The notes: generated by a model not told the origin, from the sequence alone. A stretch of DNA of 64,000 nt from Spirochaetota bacterium (GCA_029547205.1 JAKPPT010000131.1:1-64000); one strand, 5' to 3'. Counted from the stretch's first letter, positions 52,517 through 61,201 are shown. Numbers and translations: made by a program.

Positions 52517-54883
52517 ATGGACAAACAGGAAATCCTCAATTCTATTATCGCCGATCCTCGCTTTGCCAAAAACATAGTGTATGAAAAAATCATCCCTGCT
52601 ACGCATGGAACATATAGCAATTTCCCAGCAACCCTGCCGGGACCGCTTGTTACTGCACTACGGGCTCGGGGAATTGAACAGCTCTATACTCATCAGGCAG
52701 AAGTATGGGAAGCAGCACAGCAGGGCAATAATGTCATTGTTGTAACCCCTACCGCATCGGGGAAGACTCTATCGTATAACCTTCCCGTGCTTTCTGCTCT
52801 GCTCACCGATGAGCATGCCCGTGCTTTGTACCTCTTTCCAACAAAAGCGCTCTCACAGGACCAACAATCAGAACTCAACGAACTCATTCTTGCATCACAG
52901 GGATCACTTCCTATCAAAATATGCACCTATGACGGGGACACACCAGAATCTCTGCGGATATCCGCGCGCGATACGGGACGCATCATAATAAGCAACCCCG
53001 ATATGCTCCATACAGGGATACTTCCCAACCATCCCAAATGGATAAAATTTTTTTCACGCCTCAAATATATCATTATTGATGAAGCACATGCTTACCGTGG
53101 TGTTTTTGGCAGCCATGTCGCAAATGTGATACGCCGATTAAAACGCATTACCGCATTTTATGGAGCAAAACCACAATTTATCCTCTGCTCAGCTACTATT
53201 GGTAATCCTCAAGAACTAGCGGAATCACTCATTGGAGAACCCATAACCCTCGTTGATAATAACGGTGCACCACAAAGCGAAAAACGTATTATCCTATACA
53301 ATCCACCTATCGTTGATTATGTCCAGGGCATCAGAATAAGTTCTATTAACGAAAGTCGGAGATGGGCTGTCGCTTTGCTCAAAGCAGGTATAAAAACAAT
53401 TCTCTTTGCGCATTCCCGTGTCAAAACCGAGGTCGCTGCAAGCTATATTCGTGAAGACCTTGCTAATTTTTATACCGATAACAGCCGCATACGCATCGAG
53501 CCATACCGCGGAGGGCTCCTCCCAAACGAACGGAGAGAAATTGAGCGGGGACTCCGTGAAGGCACAATTCACGGCGTCGTTTCCACCAACGCACTGGAAC
53601 TTGGTATTGATATTGGCGGACTCGATGCTGCAGTCGTAGCAGGATACCCCGGATCGTTTAACTCGTTCTGGCAGCAAATAGGTCGAGCTGGTCGGCGAGG
53701 CGGACTATCAGCATCGATATTTGTAGCATCATCTGCTCCACTCGATCAATTCATTATGAATGATCCTGAATGGTTCTTTAACAAGAATCATGAAGAAGCC
53801 CTGCTCGATCCAGATAATCCATACATTTACCTTGATCATGTAAAGTGTGCTGCTTTCGAACTTCCGTTTACTGCGGATGCACTCTCAAAAGACCCCTTTG
53901 GAGTGAATGCCCGCGATGCACTTGAGTTTTTAGAGGAAGATGGTATCGTTCGCCTGAGTGGAAACCGCTGGCACTGGTCTGATCGATCCTACCCTGCAGA
54001 AAGCATCAGTCTTCGTTCTGCAGCAAGCGATAATGTAGTAATCATTGACACAACACGTGGACGCAATACAGTCATTGGAGAAATGGACAGACCGAGCGCA
54101 AAAGAGCTCCTGTTTGATAATGCTGTTTACATTCACCGTGGAAATCAATTTATTGTAACAAAACTGGACTTAGAAAACCATAAATGTTTTGTTGAAGAAT
54201 CTGAAACAAATTACTATACCGATGCGCTTGTAAAAACAGATATCAAGCCACTCTCCGAAGACGAATCATATGAGTATGCGGTTTCTGAACCACATTCTGA
54301 GCAATCAGACAATGCTGCCCAGACACGAAAAATTCTTGCACGCGCCATAGTCGGTGATGTACTTGTACGGTCACAGGTTGCAAAGTATAAAAAGATCCGC
54401 TTTCATACCCATGAAAATGTAGGCTATGGAGACATTTCTCTCCCAGAAGAAGAAGTGCAGACGCGAGCCATAGCGCTCCTTTTTGGAGATGACACAATTG
54501 CGGGAAAAACGCTAACCGATCTTTCGGAAGAAGCTCTCGGCGATCTCCTTGCTGGTCTCGGTAATCTTGTAAAACACATCGCTCCAATTTTCCTGCTCTG
54601 CGATCCCCGGGATATCGGCATAGCCGAACGCGTACGGGATCCACACTTTGAAGTACCAGCGTTATATGTATATGACCACTATCCCGGAGGCACGGGTCTT
54701 GCGGAAGGCATTGCAGAGAAGGTTCCAGATCTCCTGCGATCTACTGCAAAAGCGCTCTTCGCCTGTCCCTGTAAGAACGGATGCCCATCGTGTGTCGGAC
54801 CAGAACATGATAAGACACTCGTTACTAATTTTTTTCATGCACTTATAATGCCGTCTGAGCTATCCAGTATCTTTATGCAGTAA
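52517..54883 (+). CDS. mrfA: MrfA-like DEAD/DEAH-box helicase with DUF1998 domain
   Basis: This 788-residue superfamily 2 helicase has Walker A VTPTASGKTLSYN (about 75-88), DEAH in IIDEAHAYRG, motif III CSATIGNP and motif VI QQIGRAGRRGG. The C-terminal DUF1998 domain ends with a four-Cys zinc site, CPCKNGCPSC. This is the layout of Bacillus YprA/MrfA and yeast Hrq1, 3'-5' helicases. In Bacillus MrfA acts with the exonuclease MrfB in a UvrABC-independent mitomycin crosslink repair route. The MrfB-like gene follows after 9 bases, which supports the assignment. Confidence 0.88.
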   Translation: MDKQEILNSIIADPRFAKNIVYEKIIPATHGTYSNFPATLPGPLVTALRARGIEQLYTHQAEVWEAAQQGNNVIVVTPTASGKTLSYNLPVLSALLTDEHARALYLFPTKALSQDQQSELNELILASQGSLPIKICTYDGDTPESLRISARDTGRIIISNPDMLHTGILPNHPKWIKFFSRLKYIIIDEAHAYRGVFGSHVANVIRRLKRITAFYGAKPQFILCSATIGNPQELAESLIGEPITLVDNNGAPQSEKRIILYNPPIVDYVQGIRISSINESRRWAVALLKAGIKTILFAHSRVKTEVAASYIREDLANFYTDNSRIRIEPYRGGLLPNERREIERGLREGTIHGVVSTNALELGIDIGGLDAAVVAGYPGSFNSFWQQIGRAGRRGGLSASIFVASSAPLDQFIMNDPEWFFNKNHEEALLDPDNPYIYLDHVKCAAFELPFTADALSKDPFGVNARDALEFLEEDGIVRLSGNRWHWSDRSYPAESISLRSAASDNVVIIDTTRGRNTVIGEMDRPSAKELLFDNAVYIHRGNQFIVTKLDLENHKCFVEESETNYYTDALVKTDIKPLSEDESYEYAVSEPHSEQSDNAAQTRKILARAIVGDVLVRSQVAKYKKIRFHTHENVGYGDISLPEEEVQTRAIALLFGDDTIAGKTLTDLSEEALGDLLAGLGNLVKHIAPIFLLCDPRDIGIAERVRDPHFEVPALYVYDHYPGGTGLAEGIAEKVPDLLRSTAKALFACPCKNGCPSCVGPEHDKTLVTNFFHALIMPSELSSIFMQ

Positions 54884-54892
54884 AACAAAACT

Positions 54893-56224
54893 ATGTCAAA
54901 CCGATTCAAAAGCAGGCTTGATCATATACGAAACACATCTCCGGCAAAGTCAATAAAAAACAATGATGAACTGCATTCAGAACCGCCTGTGCGTACTACT
55001 GCAATAGCCGCATCTACCGATACTTTTAAGAAACACCTGGAAAGGATTCGCACACGCAACATAAAAACCGGACGAGACGCTGCAGCTTCATTTGATACGA
55101 AACGTAGTACAGAACAGATACATCATAGTAAATCTACCTCTGGATGGGAAAGGCTCACTCAATTTTGCGAAAAGTACACAACGCAGATTCCACTCCCGTG
55201 CGAGTTCTCGAATTATCTGTCAGGTGACTGGCCATCGCTCATACCGCACACAGCACCGCTCTTTGAAAATCAAAACTCGGTGCCTGCTGCATCACTCCTT
55301 TTTTTTGATATAGAGACAACAGGTCTTTCAGGCGGCGCAGGGACAGTAGCCTTCCTGGCAGCATTTGGCTCATTTTCCTTTGACACAGCTTCTCAAAGCA
55401 TGGTGTTTACAATCAGGCAATATCTCCTCCTCGATTATCAAGGCGAACAGGAATACCTCTCAGCAATTCGCAACGAACTCGATCAGAACAACCTCCATCT
55501 TGTGTCATACAACGGGCGCGCATTTGATGAGCAGATACTCCGCACCCGTTTTTTGCTTAACGGCATCACGTTTCCTGAACATGCTTACCATTTCGATTTA
55601 CTCTATCCTGCCCGCACTCTCTGGAAACACCATCTCGATAATTGTTCGCAAAAAACGCTTGAAACCGCAATTCTTGGAAAAAATCGCGGATACGACCTTG
55701 GCGGAGAATTTGCGCCGTATGCGTGGTTTGAGTATCTTCGAACCGGTAATAAAACTAAACTACTTGAAATTGCCGAGCATAACTGTAAAGATATTCAAGG
55801 CCTTGCTGATATTTTTTTTGTCATTAACGCAATTCTCGAAAATCCATCAGACGCACGGTGGGCATATGATACCACACGACTAGGTATTCGCCTCACAGAA
55901 GAAACAAAGAAGCTTAACCTGCTCAAACTATCTGCAGAGAGCGATGCCAACGCGATGCTTGCATACGGTTCAGAATGTCTCAAACAGGGACTCATATCAG
56001 AAGGTATTTCGGTATTGACCAGGCTGGCACATAAAACCAATGCACCCTCGATGCTGCGCTCTGATGCATTCCGCAAGCTGGCAATACACGCTGAATGGGA
56101 CAAAAAGAATTATCAGGAAGCGCTGCTCTATACTGAGCAGGCTCTCATGCTCTCATTTGTAACGCCTCAAATTAAAGCCGAGTTTGAAAAGAGAAAAGCA
56201 CGGCTTATAAAAAAGCTCAAGTAA
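54893..56224 (+). CDS. mrfB: MrfB-like DEDD exonuclease with C-terminal helical repeats
   Basis: This 443-residue protein has an unstructured, charged N-terminus (1-75). The RNase H-like exonuclease domain (about 135-315) shows the metal-binding residues in LLFFDIETTGLSGG, the block SYNGRAFDEQILRTRF and EHNCKDIQGLADI. The tail (320-443) is TPR-like helices. It corresponds to Bacillus YprB/MrfB. It is 9 bases downstream of the helicase gene and lacks its own Shine-Dalgarno, so it is likely co-translated. Confidence 0.85.
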   Translation: MSNRFKSRLDHIRNTSPAKSIKNNDELHSEPPVRTTAIAASTDTFKKHLERIRTRNIKTGRDAAASFDTKRSTEQIHHSKSTSGWERLTQFCEKYTTQIPLPCEFSNYLSGDWPSLIPHTAPLFENQNSVPAASLLFFDIETTGLSGGAGTVAFLAAFGSFSFDTASQSMVFTIRQYLLLDYQGEQEYLSAIRNELDQNNLHLVSYNGRAFDEQILRTRFLLNGITFPEHAYHFDLLYPARTLWKHHLDNCSQKTLETAILGKNRGYDLGGEFAPYAWFEYLRTGNKTKLLEIAEHNCKDIQGLADIFFVINAILENPSDARWAYDTTRLGIRLTEETKKLNLLKLSAESDANAMLAYGSECLKQGLISEGISVLTRLAHKTNAPSMLRSDAFRKLAIHAEWDKKNYQEALLYTEQALMLSFVTPQIKAEFEKRKARLIKKLK

Positions 56225-56277
56225 CTACAAGAGCAAGCATAGAAAAATCTGCAGGCCACCGGGTGATGTCTTACGGT

Positions 56278-57252
56278 TTATTTTGTCTTACTCAATAGCT
56301 CATCGCGCTTTTTGCGATACTCGATAATTGGATAATCACCCTGAATTAAATTTTCTTTACATTTTAATTCGCTTCTCTTAGGTGTTTGTGTCTGTACCAC
56401 TCTCCTATCCTGATGCGCAACCATTCTATTAAACGGCATTGCGAGTTTTGCGATGAGCCTTCCTAATAGTGGTATGGTAAAGAAACGCTGATAAAACCTG
56501 AGATAGAGGAGCGTATGCTCATCATCAACAGGTATAAATGCGGCAAACACCCGTACTTTCCCCGCAATGTAGTTCTGCCACATGTTAGGAAAACGAAATT
56601 CAAGATGAAATTCTGGATACGGCTTAGCAATTTCATTTGATTTTTTAGGTTTTTGTCCGTGATCTTTTTCATTAAAAACATACACCCTAAACGCTTTATC
56701 GGAAATCCACTCCACGACAGGACCATTTACCAGCGTGCGGTTCCCCCGACCAATCGTGTTGTAGTGGACAAATGGAAGGTGCACCACATCAAGTTGATTT
56801 TCAATAACTCTCGAATAGTGAGCTTCCCATGTATCGTACACCGATGCATAGTAGAATTCATTGCCTATATCTTCAAAAAACTCTGGCGGTTCAAGTGTTT
56901 CTGGCGGATTATCACCCCACCATATCCAGATAAGATTGTGAGCTTCATATACAGGATAGCTTATGACTCTATACTGAGGAGGGACAGGAGTATCTCTGCC
57001 GTTTGCAGGAATAGTTACAACTTTGCCGGTTCCGTCGTATTCAAAACCATGGAAGGGGCATTGCAAATGTCCATTGACACATTTCCCCTTACTCAGGGCT
57101 GCCCCCCGGTGCGTACAAACATCACGAAGACAATGCACCATGTTGTTTGCATCACGCCAGAAAACTAATTTTTCATTGAGGCGCGTTACCCCTATCGGAT
57201 TCTTCCGAACATCGCGCGATTCAAGCACCACATACCATTGATTTCGAATCAT
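56278..57252 (-). CDS. Rieske-type aromatic-ring-hydroxylating oxygenase-like protein
   Basis: This 324-residue protein has an N-terminal Rieske [2Fe-2S] domain, CTHRGAALSKG then CPFHGF (C-x-H and C-x2-H), and a C-terminal catalytic domain. In the latter, ENQLDVVHLPFVHYNT supplies an Asp and two His for a mononuclear iron. Such enzymes normally need O2. Its neighbours rubrerythrin, superoxide reductase and rubredoxin suggest a role in oxygen response, or a biosynthetic step under microoxic conditions (inference). GGGAGG precedes the ATG by 7 bases. No reductase partner is adjacent. Confidence 0.85.
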   Translation of the reverse strand: MIRNQWYVVLESRDVRKNPIGVTRLNEKLVFWRDANNMVHCLRDVCTHRGAALSKGKCVNGHLQCPFHGFEYDGTGKVVTIPANGRDTPVPPQYRVISYPVYEAHNLIWIWWGDNPPETLEPPEFFEDIGNEFYYASVYDTWEAHYSRVIENQLDVVHLPFVHYNTIGRGNRTLVNGPVVEWISDKAFRVYVFNEKDHGQKPKKSNEIAKPYPEFHLEFRFPNMWQNYIAGKVRVFAAFIPVDDEHTLLYLRFYQRFFTIPLLGRLIAKLAMPFNRMVAHQDRRVVQTQTPKRSELKCKENLIQGDYPIIEYRKKRDELLSKTK

Positions 57253-57314
57253 ACAGCCCTCCCGTTGTACATTTACCTGTAAATATACTCATTTATAAAA
57301 AAGACACAAAAAAT

Positions 57315-57343
57315 TTGCATCGTTTACAATTGAGTAGTATATT
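57315..57343 (+). promoter_or_regulatory. Promoter of rubrerythrin
   Basis: TTGCAT, 17 bases, TATATT, 44 nt upstream of the ATG. The Rieske gene diverges from the same gap. Confidence 0.6.
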
Positions 57344-57386
57344 GAAAATGCTACTTTACTCACACCAATAAAAGGAAGGAGAAATT

Positions 57387-57962
57387 ATGAAGTCGATAAA
57401 AGGCACAAAAACAGAGAAGAACCTCATGGCGGCATTTGCCGGCGAGTCTCAAGCTAGAAACCGATACACCTTTTTTGCGAGCCAGGCAAAAAAAGAAGGC
57501 TTTATTCAAATTTCACTGATTTTTGAAGAGACAGCCAATCAAGAAAAAGAACATGCAAAACGGCTCTTTAATTTTATGGAGGGCGGAACCATCTCTATTA
57601 CCGGTGAGTTCCCCGCAGGACCTGTTGGAAGCACAGCAGAAAACCTCCTGGAAGCAGCACAGGGTGAAAACTATGAGTGGCAGACAATGTATCCTGAATT
57701 TGCAAAAATTGCCCGAGAAGAGGGTTTCGATGCAATAGCAACTGTCTTTGAATCCATTGCAGTTGCAGAAAAACAACATGCCAAACGCTATGAAAAACTG
57801 CGCAAAAACATACTGGAGCAAAAAGTATTTAAGCAGGACACCAAAGTACTCTGGCGCTGTCTCAACTGCGGATACATTTTTGAAGGCACCGAGCCGCCCA
57901 AAGCATGCCCCGCATGTGCTCACCCGCAGGATTATTTTGAACTCCTCGGGGAAAATTGGTAA
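57387..57962 (+). CDS. rbr: Rubrerythrin
   Basis: This 191-residue non-haem iron protein reduces hydrogen peroxide with electrons from rubredoxin. The four-helix diiron domain has FEETANQEKEHAKRLFNF and ESIAVAEKQHAKRYEKL, each with the Glu-x2-His ligand pattern. The C-terminal rubredoxin-like domain has CLNCGYIFEG and CPACAHPQDYF. The length is typical. AAGGAGG precedes the ATG. It heads a cluster of oxygen-defence genes. Confidence 0.96.
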   Translation: MKSIKGTKTEKNLMAAFAGESQARNRYTFFASQAKKEGFIQISLIFEETANQEKEHAKRLFNFMEGGTISITGEFPAGPVGSTAENLLEAAQGENYEWQTMYPEFAKIAREEGFDAIATVFESIAVAEKQHAKRYEKLRKNILEQKVFKQDTKVLWRCLNCGYIFEGTEPPKACPACAHPQDYFELLGENW

Positions 57963-58019
57963 TCGACATCAGTTTTTAGTATACTAAAAGTAAACACACA
58001 GTCGTGAAAGGAGGGAACC

Positions 58020-58400
58020 ATGACACAGATTGGTCAGGTATATAAATGCATGAAATGTGGAAACATCGTAGAAGTGCTCAATGCAGGCGCAGGAGAACTT
58101 GTTTGCTGCGGAGAGGCAATGATACTCCTAACAGAAAACACTACTGATGCTGCAAAAGAGAAACATGTTCCTGTTATTGAGAAAATAAGCGAAGGCTGGC
58201 GAGTCACCGTTGGCGCTGTAGCTCACCCAATGGAAGAAAAACACTATATCCAGTGGATCGAACTCTGGGCCGATGGAGCTGTTCACAGGGTAAATCTTAA
58301 ACCCGGAGATAAACCAGAAGCTGTTTTCGCTATCCAGGCACAGCATGTAACCGCACGTGAATACTGCAATTTACATGGGCTCTGGAAAGCAGAACTGTAA
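58020..58400 (+). CDS. dfx: Desulfoferrodoxin (2Fe superoxide reductase)
   Basis: This 126-residue protein reduces superoxide to peroxide. The N-terminal desulforedoxin domain has the centre I ligands CMKCGN and VCCGEAM. Centre II ligands are the His of [10 protein letters not shown], the His pair in [12 protein letters not shown] and the Cys/His of [17 protein letters not shown] precedes the ATG. The peroxide it makes would be handled by the adjacent rubrerythrin. Confidence 0.96.
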   Translation: MTQIGQVYKCMKCGNIVEVLNAGAGELVCCGEAMILLTENTTDAAKEKHVPVIEKISEGWRVTVGAVAHPMEEKHYIQWIELWADGAVHRVNLKPGDKPEAVFAIQAQHVTAREYCNLHGLWKAEL

Positions 58401-58451
58401 TCGATTCAAACAAAACTTTTGATGTTAATATATTTTAACAATATTACGAAC

Positions 58452-58480
58452 TGCTGCATGCTTAGGAAAGCATAGCAGCA
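58452..58480 (+). other. Hairpin between dfx and rubredoxin
   Basis: TGCTGCATGCTT pairs with AAGCATAGCAGCA with one bulged base. There is no T-run, so it is more likely an mRNA-stability or processing element than a terminator. Confidence 0.5.
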
Positions 58481-58510
58481 TAATAAAATGTTATTACTAA
58501 GGAGACTACA

Positions 58511-58666
58511 ATGAAGTATGTATGCGAAGTGTGCGGTTACATTTATGATCCTGCGGTAGGAGACCCTGATGGCGGCATCGCTCCTAATACCCCATTTGAA
58601 AAACTCCCCGACAGCTGGGTTTGCCCCATGTGCGGAGCAGGTAAAGAAAATTTTAGTCCGGCATAA
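58511..58666 (+). CDS. rub: Rubredoxin
   Basis: This 51-residue protein was read directly from the sequence. It starts [18 protein letters not shown] and has a second [11 protein letters not shown] motif, the two CxxCG knuckles that hold one iron, with the usual WVCPMCG context. It transfers electrons to rubrerythrin and superoxide reductase. GGAG lies 7 bases before the ATG. A terminator follows. Confidence 0.97.
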   Translation: MKYVCEVCGYIYDPAVGDPDGGIAPNTPFEKLPDSWVCPMCGAGKENFSPA

Positions 58667-58720
58667 TTGTTACCTGACACAATCAGGTTTGTGTAGCAAA
58701 CCGATACAGCAAACCTCACG

Positions 58721-58751
58721 GTGCAGTAGTTGCAATTACTGCACCTTTTTT
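58721..58751 (+). terminator. Rho-independent terminator after rubredoxin
   Basis: GTGCAGTA (58721-58728) pairs perfectly with TACTGCAC (58737-58744), followed by CTTTTTT. The -35 hexamer of the next gene lies in its loop. Confidence 0.88.
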
Positions 58752-58758
58752 CTATTAT
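58730..58758 (+). promoter_or_regulatory. Promoter giving a leaderless start at 58766
   Basis: TTGCAA, 17 bases, TATTAT, then 7 nt to ATG. It overlaps the rubredoxin terminator. Confidence 0.6.
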
Positions 58759-58765
58759 AAAACAC

Positions 58766-59071
58766 ATGGATAAATCAAAACGTGCAGACTTTATCTTTTG
58801 CATTGGCTATGAGGGTGCAACCGCTCTTGTTGATGGCGCTATGAAAGCTAAATATGGTAACTTTACGACACAACAGCTTGCTGAAGCAGGACTATTTAGA
58901 GCTGCCTGTGCCTCTGCTCTATTTAGTGAAAACCCTGAAGAAATTCGGGCATTCATCGATTTTTATAACCAAAAAGCCGGAACAGCTCTCACTACCCCCG
59001 AAGAGCTGTCTAAGCTATTTGGTGTTTCCCTTGAAGATTTCGCTGGTAAGAATGTCCGTGTCTTAAAGTAG
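58766..59071 (+). CDS. Small hypothetical protein
   Basis: This 101-residue, mostly helical, soluble protein opens MDKSKRADFIFCIGYEG. It has a single Cys pair-like distribution and no motif that I recognise. It might be a conserved spirochaete protein. The ATG at 58766 is supported by a good promoter placed for leaderless translation. It converges with the rRNA methyltransferase gene, with 4 bases between stops. Confidence 0.65.
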   Translation: MDKSKRADFIFCIGYEGATALVDGAMKAKYGNFTTQQLAEAGLFRAACASALFSENPEEIRAFIDFYNQKAGTALTTPEELSKLFGVSLEDFAGKNVRVLK

Positions 59072-59075
59072 CAGC

Positions 59076-60275
59076 CTACTCCCGCTGTATCTCCATCAGG
59101 AACCCTTTGAGATAAAAGGATTCATCGTATCCCAACCGCACAGGATGATCGATATCCTGCCGTAATTCATGGATAACCTTTACAGTCACCCCTGCATCAG
59201 CAGCTGCGCCATTAAGCATGTACAGGAAATCATCACGCTTTATCCAATAGGAACATGAAAACGATGCAAGCAAACCACCTCTTTTAAGCGCACGCATAGC
59301 CCTCAGATTGATTTCTTTGTAACCCCGTAGCGCTTGCCTTACCGATGCTCGATTCTTTGCAAATGCAGGCGGGTCCAGAATGATATACTCATAGCTTTCC
59401 TTTGGCAGACTTCGTAAGACATCAAAAGCATTAGCACAGATTGTCTCTAGTCCTTTCTCCAGTCCGTTAAGCTGTGCATTCTCTTTAACCGCAGCAATTG
59501 CATAGTCAGAACTGTCTACTGCAACAACCGATGCTGCGCCTGCCTTGAGACAATTCAAGGCAAAACCACCCGCATTGCAAAACACATCGAGTACAGTGCG
59601 CCCCTGAGCATACGATGCAACGAGCCTCCGATTCGCTTTTTGATCTAAAAACCAGCCGGTCTTTTGTCCTTCATATAGAGAAACCGCAAACTGTAGCCCG
59701 TTTTCTTCTATTGTGATAGTTTCAGGGACAGACCCGTACACTACCCCGGAATACATGGGTAAACCTTCCAGAGCCCGTACCGGCGCATCGCTTCGCTCAA
59801 TAATACCCTGAGGTTTGCAGGCTGCAACCAATGCATCAATGACGGTTTGCTTGTTTCGCTCCATGCCCGCAGAAAGTATTTGCATAGAAATCCATGCTCG
59901 CTGAAACACATCAACAATGAGACCGGGAAGATTATCAGATTCTCCAAACACCAACCTGTACGATTGGGTATCGTGAGGAAGATACTGCGAGCGCCAACCG
60001 AGAGCCTGTGCAATGCGCGATTCAATAAGTTCTTTAGTGCACTGCTCCTCTTTTCTTGTGAAGAGACGCACCCTGATATGTGATTTAGGATTATAAAACC
60101 CTGTACCTAAAAGCTGGTTTTTTGCTGAGAATACAGCAACGTCCATACCCTGTGTCTCTTCTGCAGCAGGATTGAAATCTTTACTTGTATGCGATATTTC
60201 ATTATCATATACCCATGGATGCCCATGAAGGATGCGTACATCTTCATGGGGTTTTACAAAAACATGCGGGATCAT
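59076..60275 (-). CDS. rlmI: 23S rRNA (cytosine) methyltransferase, RlmI-like
   Basis: This 399-residue enzyme has an N-terminal PUA-like RNA-binding domain (FVKPHEDVRILHGHPWVYDNE) and a Rossmann-fold methyltransferase domain. Key blocks are LYEGQKTGWFLDQKANRR, the SAM loop LDVFCNAGGFALN, VVAVDSS, and the catalytic DPPAFAKNR. It probably methylates a cytosine of 23S rRNA, as YccW/RlmI does. The ATG at 60275 is chosen because the promoter TTGCAC-17-TACTAT lies just upstream and the family N-terminus starts there. It contains a GGGACAGACC copy. Confidence 0.9.
   Translation of the reverse strand: MIPHVFVKPHEDVRILHGHPWVYDNEISHTSKDFNPAAEETQGMDVAVFSAKNQLLGTGFYNPKSHIRVRLFTRKEEQCTKELIESRIAQALGWRSQYLPHDTQSYRLVFGESDNLPGLIVDVFQRAWISMQILSAGMERNKQTVIDALVAACKPQGIIERSDAPVRALEGLPMYSGVVYGSVPETITIEENGLQFAVSLYEGQKTGWFLDQKANRRLVASYAQGRTVLDVFCNAGGFALNCLKAGAASVVAVDSSDYAIAAVKENAQLNGLEKGLETICANAFDVLRSLPKESYEYIILDPPAFAKNRASVRQALRGYKEINLRAMRALKRGGLLASFSCSYWIKRDDFLYMLNGAAADAGVTVKVIHELRQDIDHPVRLGYDESFYLKGFLMEIQRE
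59725..59734 (+). repeat. GGGACAGACC word, copy 5
   Basis: This copy lies inside rlmI. Extended to the left it gives TTTCAGGGACAGACC, identical to the reverse complement of copy 2 over 15 bases. Confidence 0.65.
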
Positions 60276-60281
60276 ATCCGC

Positions 60282-60310
60282 ATAGTAAAGAACAAATGAG
60301 GCTTGTGCAA
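60282..60310 (-). promoter_or_regulatory. Promoter giving a leaderless start at 60275
   Basis: The minus strand shows TTGCAC (60310-60305), 17 bases, TACTAT (60287-60282), then 6 nt to ATG. The -35 is identical to that of the UbiA-family gene. Confidence 0.6.
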
Positions 60311-60337
60311 GATGCAGAGCCAAACAAAGGAGTCGCT

Positions 60338-61150
60338 ATGAAAAGAAAAACGTATGTGTTCATGATGATCGGCATTACCCTCTTAGTTATAGGAATTATT
60401 GCCGTGAGCATATTTAAAGACACATTTAATGAAAAAATCAGCGAGATAACGAACAACCCTGTTTTATTCGCTCAAACAACAAACACCTTTTTTACATCAA
60501 CAGGTATAAGCGGAAGCGGTACACTCAAACAAGAAACCCGCGCAGTACGTGATTTTTCATCAATTGATATGAGCGGTGTTGGCGTAGTGCATCTCAGGCA
60601 GGCTCAACAATATAAAGTAGTTATTGAACTCGATGATAATCTGCTCCAGTACTATGAAACCGTTGTAAGAAATGGTGTTCTGGAAATGCATTTTAAGCCT
60701 GATATCCATATCCGCAATCTTAAAGAATTGAATATCTACATCGATATGCCCGACTTAAAAGGGCTTTCACTATCAGGAACTACAACAATAATTTTTGATA
60801 CATCATTTTCAATAAAATTATTCCGTGCTGATATTTCCGGAGCAAGCAAGATTACAGGGACACTCTATACCGATACTATTGCAATAAGTGCAAGCGGTGC
60901 GACAGCAGTTACACTGGCAGGAAAAACGCAATCCTTAACAATCGATGTTTCTGGAACAGGAAACTTTGACTGTCTCGCGCTCAGCGCTCAAAAAGCCTAT
61001 ATCGACGCATCAGGTGCAGCATCACTCAAAGTGTCTGTATCCGATTATTTAAAAGTGGATATTTCTGGTGCATCGAGCGTTCAGTATAAAGGCAACCCAA
61101 AAATAGACAAAGACATATCAGGTATCGGGTTCCTCAAAGCGATAAATTAA
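60338..61150 (+). CDS. GIN-domain (DUF2807-like) protein with N-terminal anchor
   Basis: This 270-residue protein has one N-terminal hydrophobic helix (about 5-25). After it comes a right-handed beta-helix-like domain with repeats of the form IDMSGVG, ADISGASKI, ISASGATAV, IDVSGTGNF, IDASGAASL and VDISGASSV. This is the GIN/head domain called DUF2807. The function is unknown; it faces the periplasm or cell surface. AGGAG lies 5 bases before the ATG at 60338. A longer upstream frame would run into rlmI. A terminator follows. Confidence 0.85.
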   Translation: MKRKTYVFMMIGITLLVIGIIAVSIFKDTFNEKISEITNNPVLFAQTTNTFFTSTGISGSGTLKQETRAVRDFSSIDMSGVGVVHLRQAQQYKVVIELDDNLLQYYETVVRNGVLEMHFKPDIHIRNLKELNIYIDMPDLKGLSLSGTTTIIFDTSFSIKLFRADISGASKITGTLYTDTIAISASGATAVTLAGKTQSLTIDVSGTGNFDCLALSAQKAYIDASGAASLKVSVSDYLKVDISGASSVQYKGNPKIDKDISGIGFLKAIN

Positions 61151-61167
61151 AGATTTTTACAGCGTGT

Positions 61168-61201
61168 AAAAGCTGGCTAGTATACACAAGCCAGCTTTTT
61201 T
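61168..61201 (+). terminator. Rho-independent terminator
   Basis: AAAAGCTGGCT (61168-61178) pairs perfectly with AGCCAGCTTTT (61189-61199), and the T-run continues. Confidence 0.9.

Noticed and set aside
60185-60337. N-terminal extension of the GIN-domain frame
   Set aside because: It is antisense to the rlmI 5' end. A good ribosome site and signal-anchor helix start at 60338.
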